From Alloprevotella sp. oral taxon 473 str. F0040 (GTDB lineage: Bacteria; Bacteroidota; Bacteroidia; Bacteroidales; Bacteroidaceae), in the NCBI RefSeq assembly GCF_000318095.2, contig NZ_KB290714.1, positions 1 to 64,000 of the forward strand: a DNA stretch of 64,000 bases, read 5' to 3'. Position numbers and translations under genes: made by a program. Below are positions 59,238-64,000 of the stretch, piece after piece. Numbering within the stretch: the first letter of the stretch is position 1; the number at the start of each line of letters is the position of its first letter. The notes beneath the pieces were generated by a model, which searched no databases, had not been told where the DNA came from, and saw only the letters and a list, made by a program, of their open reading frames with translations.

Positions 59238-60287
59238 CTATATCCACCCTTCGGCTTTATACCAAGCCACTGCTTCGGGGACTCCACGATATAATGGCCA
59301 TTGAGGAGAAAAACCTAAATCTTGTTGGGCGGGGGTAATATCGCAGATCCAGTTGCGTTGGCGCAAGAGTTGGAACTTGTCCATGTTGAGCGTTGACATC
59401 TTGCCAGTGCATTTGGAAATCCAGGTACTCACTTGGCATACTGCATGGAGAAACCACACTGGAGCTTTGATATGCGCCACCCATTTCACCCCCATCTCTT
59501 GTTGCAACAAATCACTAAAGGCGCGACTATCGTAGACTTCTCCATCACTGAGGAAGTAGCTACGACCGCGCTCTCCGCGATGAAGGGCAAGGAAACAGGC
59601 ATCGACCAAGTCGCGAACATAAATGAAGGTAAGGGCTTGTGGAGTGTACCCCACCGCGAAATCTATGTGCTTCTTGATACTATCGGCCATGAGGAAATAA
59701 TCTCGCTCACGAGGGCCATAGACTCCTGTGGGACGGAGGGTGACATAGTCCAAACCTTCGAGGGTGGCAAGGGCGCGCTCTGCATCAAGTTTGGAGCGGC
59801 CATAGGCGGTGTTGGGCTGGGGAGTATCGGCATCGGTGATAGCACGATAGCGTTCTAGCCCTTGGGCTATACTGCCATCTGGCTGGCGAACTGGATTTTC
59901 CGCCACAGCTCCTACGACAGAGAGCGAGGAGACAAAGACAAAACGTCCTTTGAGCAACTGCAACTCGAGTAGCGTACGCGCCAAACGAACTGTTCCTTCG
60001 GTGTTGGTGCGACGGAAAGCGGCTTCGTTGGGAGCTTTGGTGGCACCTGCTGCATGAATCACGTAGTCGAAAGCTCCGTGTTCAGCAGCATGAGTGCGGA
60101 GTTGCTGCGCAAGCACAGCATCATCGCCCAAATCAAGCTCGATGAAATGGATGCGCGGATCAGTGAGATACTCCTTGCTGCTCGTTTTGCGGAGCACTGC
60201 CCATGTGTCGAAACCTAATTCGAGTGCTTTTTCAACGAGGAAAGATCCTACAAAGCCCGAGGCTCCAGTGATAAGAATTTTAGACAT
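59238..60287 (-). CDS. NAD-dependent epimerase/dehydratase family protein
   Basis: A 349-residue extended short-chain dehydrogenase, using ATG 60287 (MSKILITGASGFVGSFL); a longer frame to 60416 would lie over the probable promoter. The NAD(P)-binding GASGFVG motif is at residues 8-14, catalytic YGRSK lies in NTAYGRSKLDAERAL, and SSLSVVG carries the catalytic Ser region. The rest (TLRPTGVYGPRERDYFLMADSIKK) is typical of nucleotide-sugar epimerases or dihydroflavonol-reductase-like enzymes. The substrate is unknown. No other sugar-nucleotide gene is close. Downstream lies a fold-back repeat array; upstream is tRNA-Pro on the same strand, behind its own terminator. Confidence 0.88.
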   Translation of the reverse strand: MSKILITGASGFVGSFLVEKALELGFDTWAVLRKTSSKEYLTDPRIHFIELDLGDDAVLAQQLRTHAAEHGAFDYVIHAAGATKAPNEAAFRRTNTEGTVRLARTLLELQLLKGRFVFVSSLSVVGAVAENPVRQPDGSIAQGLERYRAITDADTPQPNTAYGRSKLDAERALATLEGLDYVTLRPTGVYGPRERDYFLMADSIKKHIDFAVGYTPQALTFIYVRDLVDACFLALHRGERGRSYFLSDGEVYDSRAFSDLLQQEMGVKWVAHIKAPVWFLHAVCQVSTWISKCTGKMSTLNMDKFQLLRQRNWICDITPAQQDLGFSPQWPLYRGVPEAVAWYKAEGWI

Positions 60288-60489
60288 TGGCGAGATTGGC
60301 TTGTAGCAGATTTTGTGTGTTCGAGAGGCTTTGAGAGTCTCTCTTAGAGATAATTTCGCATTCTGCTCGATACACCTGCGTGCCCTATAGTCAGCACACA
60401 GCGGCATCATTGGCAAAGATAATGATTTTCAGCGAAACAAGCAAGGTAGCTTTGCGCTTCTACCAGTTCTTCAACACGATGGTGATGGG

Positions 60490-60533
60490 CAGAAAAAGAA
60501 AAGGCTCACTTTTCGATATGAAAAGTAAGCCTT
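60490..60533 (-). terminator. terminator of tRNA-Pro
   Basis: On the minus strand, arms at 60520-60533 and 60501-60514 form a 14-bp stem with one mismatch, followed by TTCTTTTTCT. It lies just after the tRNA 3' end. Confidence 0.85.
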
Positions 60534-60545
60534 AGACTTCCTTAG

Positions 60546-60619
60546 TCGGGGTGACTGGACTCGAACCAGCGACCTCACGCCCCCCAGACGCGTACTCTAA
60601 CCAACTGAGCTACACCCCG
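60546..60619 (-). tRNA. tRNA-Pro (anticodon GGG)
   Basis: A 74-nt cloverleaf on the minus strand: acceptor CGGGGTG paired with CACCCCG, D arm GCTC...GAGT, anticodon stem CGCGT/GCGTG with loop CTGGGGG giving anticodon GGG, and T arm GCTGG-TTCGAGT-CCAGT. The discriminator base is A and CCA is not encoded. It reads CCC and CCU proline codons. It has a consensus promoter (60671-60702) and its own terminator. Confidence 0.95.
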
Positions 60620-60670
60620 ATTCTTTGGAGGAAGCAAGAAGCATTGCTGCATTCTTGCCGTTTGCGTTTG

Positions 60671-60702
60671 CAAAATTACGACGAAAATTCGGAATCACCA
60701 AA
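60671..60702 (-). promoter_or_regulatory. Bacteroidetes-type promoter of tRNA-Pro
   Basis: On the minus strand there is TTTG (60699-60702), a 20-nt spacer and TAATTTTG (60671-60678). Its position is about 50 nt upstream of the mature tRNA 5' end. Confidence 0.8.
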
Positions 60703-60827
60703 TTTAACGACACATTTTTATGATATTTCGTCCCCAAAGGCTTATACTCGATGCTAAAAGCCTTCAACATAACCTCTACAAATCTTATGATGCAAGTGAC
60801 GATTAGCAAGCTTCCCCCCACAAAGCC

Positions 60828-61613
60828 TTACCAGTGCACTCGATAAGCAAGCCCTGTGGTGACAAACATGGGGTGCAATTTCATGCTCACCGTGGTGAAA
60901 CCTGGTTGGAAGAGATTGGTGAAAATGTAGCGAGCTTGTAAAAACACGGACCAGCGACTTGAAACCTGCCAATCTGCACCTACTTGCCACCCGAATCCCC
61001 ATCGTGCCATGTCATTGCTAAAGTCGTAGGTGGGAGCTTCTTCTGGAGATGCACCAAATTCAACCTTGCGTCCAGTGGGTTGATCGACACGGAGATAACC
61101 ATCGGTCACAGAACCTGTGAAACTTCTGTCGAAATACCATTCTACCACTGGCCCTGTGAAGAACGTACAGCGCGCAAGCGGTTGCCACTCTGCCTGAAGA
61201 GGAAGGGCAAAACCTTGTTGCGAAGCGCGTGTGTGATTGACACCGGAGAAATACCCTTCGAGGGTGTTGCCAGCTTGTACCACCTTCACTTGATAAGCTT
61301 TCACACGAGCTTCAGTGCGCATGCCGCGATCGAAATAGTGGATACCCACTGCTGCTCGCCATTGTGAGGAGACCTTCCGAGAGAAGTCAAATCCCCAGCT
61401 CAGACCATCGGTGGGATGGAAACGCTGAATTTCACGGATTTCTGCAGGTACCGGCACTGGAGTCATTCCTCCAATGGTGTATCCTAAATGTGGGGTGATT
61501 TGCCAAGCGGAAACAGATGGGTGGGAATGCTCGGTATCTTCAGCATGTAGAGTAGGTGCAAACGTGAGTGAAAGACACAAACTGAGCAAACTCAATATAT
61601 AATGATTAGACAT
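60828..61613 (-). CDS. outer-membrane beta-barrel protein
   Basis: A 261-residue protein, using ATG 61613 (MSNHYILSLLSLCLSLTFAPTLHA), which gives a clean signal peptide; the longer frame to 61667 adds 18 residues that spoil it. The mature part has alternating strands and turns (PHLGYTIGGMTPVP, SSQWRAAVGIHYFDRG, FALPLQAEWQPLARCTFFTGPVVEWYF, GFGWQVGADWQVSSRWSVFLQARYIFTNL) and ends with LAYRVHW, the aromatic-last pattern of outer-membrane barrels. It lies 95 nt downstream of a PCMD-domain lipoprotein; the two are probably one operon, a pairing I know from other Bacteroidetes. Its function is unknown. Confidence 0.82.
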   Translation of the reverse strand: MSNHYILSLLSLCLSLTFAPTLHAEDTEHSHPSVSAWQITPHLGYTIGGMTPVPVPAEIREIQRFHPTDGLSWGFDFSRKVSSQWRAAVGIHYFDRGMRTEARVKAYQVKVVQAGNTLEGYFSGVNHTRASQQGFALPLQAEWQPLARCTFFTGPVVEWYFDRSFTGSVTDGYLRVDQPTGRKVEFGASPEEAPTYDFSNDMARWGFGWQVGADWQVSSRWSVFLQARYIFTNLFQPGFTTVSMKLHPMFVTTGLAYRVHW

Positions 61614-61708
61614 TGAACTTATGATATTAGAGCAGGGTAAAAACCAAGCTAAATTATACAGCTGCAAGTTATAATGAAATGAAAACTTCTCTTACTCTCA
61701 TGCAGCGA

Positions 61709-62905
61709 TTAATAATCTATGCTGCAATCATCAATGATGAGCGTAGAACCTAATGCGCCTTCAAACTGCGCCCCATTCTTACTGGAAGAGAACACCAACG
61801 CTAGACTATAACCACGCTTGGAAAGTAAGGGTATAGACAACTCTGTTTTATAGTCAAAAGGCACATCAAACGAAGCCCACCGACTCGTCTTTTCTACTCC
61901 AGTAACCACAAAATTAGGCACCATAGCAACAGCAACGACCTGTGTATGCGTCAACACATTGCTACCATCCAAGACGAGGGCTTTTCCTTCACCATCGGTG
62001 TTCCGATAGATGACGGCATATACTTGCGGGAGGTCGCTCCCATCTGTCGAAGGGCCAGGGACTACTTTCTGCGATTTATTGAGATATTGTGCTCCAGGTT
62101 GCCATTTATAATATCCTTTGAAACGCAGTGGTTTTCTCCGAATCGGACGTCCAAACTGAGTAGCAGCAAGGGCATCTACCAAAGCCTTTTGCAGATTAAA
62201 TGTTCCTACAAAGAGATTACCAGCGGCAATGGGTTTCCCCACCAGTTGCCCCAGATATCCAGTACTCATCGTGGTGAGTTTTACGGCCATACCCGAACGG
62301 GCATCATCGGTAGATGTTGTGGGATATTCATGAGGTTTAGCCAAACTATTACTCAAGGCAAAGCCTGCATTTCCCGTTCCCCAAAAATCACCTAGTCCAT
62401 TCTTGCTGTTTTGCGTGCCCTCAAGTGGCCAAACATAATACTGATGATGGCTTGCTTCTAACTGGGGATTATCAAAAGAAAACACGGGACCCAGGTCGGG
62501 AGCAGGAAGAAACTGTACAGTATAATAACGTTGATGGCGACCATCTTCAGAGGTCACTACATAGCGCACCACTCGCTGTGCACTAAACTTGGCGTCTTTC
62601 TCAGTAGCTAAGGCGAGATGCGCACCTTGTGAGAGACGAAAATCAAGTTTTACACTATCTAGTGTAGCCTCTTCAACACCATCGGCTAAATGAAAGACGA
62701 TAGCGGTGTCTTGTGAAAGCACATTGCGCTCAGCATCAGACAGATTATCAAACAAACGAACAGCCGCTACACCTTGCACACTCACATGCTCGATGTCGGC
62801 TTCCATGGAAGGTAGCTCCTCGGTTATGCAAGAAGTTAATGATAACAATAGAAGAGAACTGCTCAAAGCAGCTATAGTATGCGAAAACAGAACTGAAAAT
62901 TTCAT
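61709..62905 (-). CDS. PCMD-domain lipoprotein
   Basis: A 398-residue lipoprotein, using ATG 62905 (MKFSVLFSHTIAALSSSLLLL) with the lipidated Cys at residue 26 (SLTSC). An Ig-like N-terminal part (VQGVAAVRLFDNLSDAERNV ... DGRHQRYYTVQF) is followed by the PCMD domain, a putative carbohydrate-related beta-sandwich: FSFDNPQLEASHHQYYVWPL, WGTGNAGFALSN, TTSTDDARSGMAVKLTT, LFVGTFNLQKALVDA and RKPLRFKGYYKWQPG. These pieces look like a surface glycan- or matrix-binding lipoprotein; direct evidence for function is lacking in the family. A TACCTTTG -7-like element is at 62942-62949 on the minus strand. Confidence 0.88.
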   Translation of the reverse strand: MKFSVLFSHTIAALSSSLLLLSLTSCITEELPSMEADIEHVSVQGVAAVRLFDNLSDAERNVLSQDTAIVFHLADGVEEATLDSVKLDFRLSQGAHLALATEKDAKFSAQRVVRYVVTSEDGRHQRYYTVQFLPAPDLGPVFSFDNPQLEASHHQYYVWPLEGTQNSKNGLGDFWGTGNAGFALSNSLAKPHEYPTTSTDDARSGMAVKLTTMSTGYLGQLVGKPIAAGNLFVGTFNLQKALVDALAATQFGRPIRRKPLRFKGYYKWQPGAQYLNKSQKVVPGPSTDGSDLPQVYAVIYRNTDGEGKALVLDGSNVLTHTQVVAVAMVPNFVVTGVEKTSRWASFDVPFDYKTELSIPLLSKRGYSLALVFSSSKNGAQFEGALGSTLIIDDCSIDY

Positions 62906-63069
62906 GACTACATTTGGATTACGCATCTGAGCGTACCACAGCAAAGGTACTATATTTTCGGATAATATTCACTGCATTTGTAGTGGCTTTATCAATCATC
63001 TTTGAAGAAAAACAGAAAAAACATGCAGCAAAGAGGCTAAATCGAATAATATATATAATAAAAAGGTCG

Positions 63070-63077
63070 TATTTTTG
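63070..63077 (+). promoter_or_regulatory. probable -7 element for the calycin-like gene
   Basis: TATTTTTG fits TAnnTTTG 69 nt before the ATG at 63147. No -33 TTTG at the right distance; the upstream sequence is an AT-alternating run. Confidence 0.45.
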
Positions 63078-63146
63078 CAGTTCATTATCTGCTAGTTGCA
63101 GAACTACAGACACAACTAAACTTTATTTACTCTTTATCTTAATTAT

Positions 63147-63725
63147 ATGAAGAAATTTCTACTCCTTGCTTTCGTGAGCCTCACTGCAATAGCAGGCATG
63201 GCACAAACTACAAAGAACTACGAAGACCAGCTTTCTGTAGACAAAGGTGTGGGCAAGTCTTACACCGCTACCGTGGAGCGCACGGCAGAAGGCAAGTTCA
63301 ATCTCACCATCCGCAACTTTTATTATAAAGCCTTCTTTGTTAATTTCGCCATCGGCAACATCGAATTGAAGGATATCCCTTACACAGTCGAAGGCAAGAT
63401 CATCAAGTTTGAGGGCGACATCAAGGGAACTATCGTGCCAGGCGACGACAACAAAGTAAAGTGGCAAGGCCCCACTTTGATGGCAAATCCCCAAATCAAG
63501 ATTTCGGGTAAGGTGGATAGCGAGAAACTCTATTTCACTGCTCAAATTTCTACTCCCATTGGCAATGTCACCACCGTGTTTGGCACGGAATCTCTCGTGA
63601 CTTCTCTCGGACTCGCTCCACGTGCTGCAAAGGCTGATGTCATCTATAGCCTCGATGGTCGTCGTCTTGAACGCGCCCCCGAACATGGAGTCTATATCCT
63701 TAATGGCAAGAAGGTCGTGAAATAA
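63147..63725 (+). CDS. calycin-like secreted protein with short C-terminal sorting-type tail
   Basis: A 192-residue protein with a signal peptide (MKKFLLLAFVSLTAIAGMAQ). The body (YTATVERTAEGKFNLTIRNFYYKAFFVNFAIGNIELKDIPYTVEGKIIKFEGDIKGTIVPG) fits the calycin-like lipocalin-type barrel found in Bacteroidetes secreted proteins. The last 30 residues (IYSLDGRRLERAPEHGVYILNGKKVVK) match the short C-terminal beta tail that follows this domain in many such proteins and resembles a T9SS sorting signal. A small-molecule binder at the surface or in the periplasm is inferred. Confidence 0.85.
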   Translation: MKKFLLLAFVSLTAIAGMAQTTKNYEDQLSVDKGVGKSYTATVERTAEGKFNLTIRNFYYKAFFVNFAIGNIELKDIPYTVEGKIIKFEGDIKGTIVPGDDNKVKWQGPTLMANPQIKISGKVDSEKLYFTAQISTPIGNVTTVFGTESLVTSLGLAPRAAKADVIYSLDGRRLERAPEHGVYILNGKKVVK

Positions 63726-63942
63726 GCATTCAAACCAAATCTATTAGATGTTTATCTCTAGGGAAAAGGATATAGATGCGTAATTCCTACCCTTGCAGTG
63801 CCTCTCGACACTTCAATCCTCCTTATTAGGCTAACGTCTAATTTCTTATGTTCAATGCTTATTCTGCGTTATTTATCGTTACTCTCTTTCGATTCCCCGC
63901 AGAAGTTCGTATTTTCGCTAAAATGTTTAGCTGTTGCAGCTT

Positions 63943-64000
63943 ATGAATAGACTACTCCGCATCATCCTTTTCTGTTGCACCCTCTTCTTGGGTGGAGCTG
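63943..64000 (+). CDS. start of an exported protein (cut by the window edge)
   Basis: An ATG at 63943 opens a frame to the right edge, encoding MNRLLRIILFCCTLFLGGA, a signal-peptide-like N-terminus. Only 19 codons are visible, so no family can be assigned. The preceding 217 nt hold one short inverted TTAGAC-type unit (63832-63845) and nothing else I can name. Confidence 0.55.
   Translation, partial: MNRLLRIILFCCTLFLGGA

Noticed and set aside
60551-60757. Plus-strand frame of 68 codons
   Set aside because: Covers the complement of tRNA-Pro; chance frame often mis-annotated at tRNA genes.

Overview
This 64 kb window is chromosomal DNA of a Bacteroidota bacterium, most likely order Bacteroidales and close to Prevotellaceae. 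The evidence is a SusC/SusD-type outer-membrane uptake operon, a PorZ-like type IX secretion protein, BspA-like leucine-rich lipoproteins, PCMD and calycin-like domain proteins, the long (622-residue) form of IspG, a TGS-kinase fusion nucleoside kinase, and repeated use of the Bacteroidetes promoter TTTG-N19/20-TAnnTTTG. I cannot name the species. There is no phage, plasmid, complete insertion sequence or CRISPR array. The right edge cuts a gene that starts at 63943.

Layout. 0.5-11.4 kb is a minus-strand block: an outer-membrane protein gene split by an in-frame TGA, a DUF2141 protein, a DMT transporter, HU with its own promoter and terminator, a PorZ-like protein, RdgB, a YitT-family membrane protein and LeuS. 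12-14.8 kb holds one large secreted protein and is followed by 1.4 kb without genes that is rich in repeats. 15.9-28.7 kb is one plus-strand locus: a consensus promoter, a 320-nt leader, SusC, SusD, a DUF4843 lipoprotein, a PKD-like lipoprotein and two paralogous HExxH zinc metalloproteases, closed by a strong terminator. This looks like a peptide or protein uptake system. 28.9-38.7 kb is again minus strand: PBP4-type DacB, two Skp/OmpH chaperones, OxyR, a GT2 glycosyltransferase, a DUF2795 protein, a degenerate methyltransferase-like protein, a transglutaminase/LRR lipoprotein and a 7TM-HD (PgpH-like) phosphodiesterase. 38.8-45.7 kb is plus strand: RpoN, a PAP2-like protein, PurE, IspG and an LTA-synthase-like sulfatase-fold protein. 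45.8-50.6 kb is a minus-strand series MtnN, LuxS, YaaA, Crp/Fnr regulator and secreted HExxH protease with BACON-like domains; MtnN and LuxS together give the S-adenosylhomocysteine to AI-2 pathway. 50.7-54.5 kb has a YfhO-family protein and an LRR lipoprotein. 54.5-55.7 kb is a second repeat-rich gap. 55.8-62.9 kb, minus strand, has a nucleoside kinase, a C1 (PepC-like) peptidase, an NAD-dependent epimerase, tRNA-Pro(GGG), a beta-barrel protein and a PCMD lipoprotein. The window ends with a calycin-like secreted protein and the start of another exported protein.

The most unusual content is non-coding. Three dispersed repeat families recur: (1) 280-390 bp inverted-repeat elements with (CG)n-rich tips and a GTGAAGGTTGTGAAAG arm, at 15.1 kb and 54.8 kb; (2) a degenerate repeat of about 21 nt that occurs in three intergenic places and also in frame inside the methyltransferase-like gene at 34.5 kb, where it adds a heptad-repeat peptide; (3) fold-back arrays of a TTAGACGTTAGA-like unit between genes. 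These are the best candidates for something not yet described.
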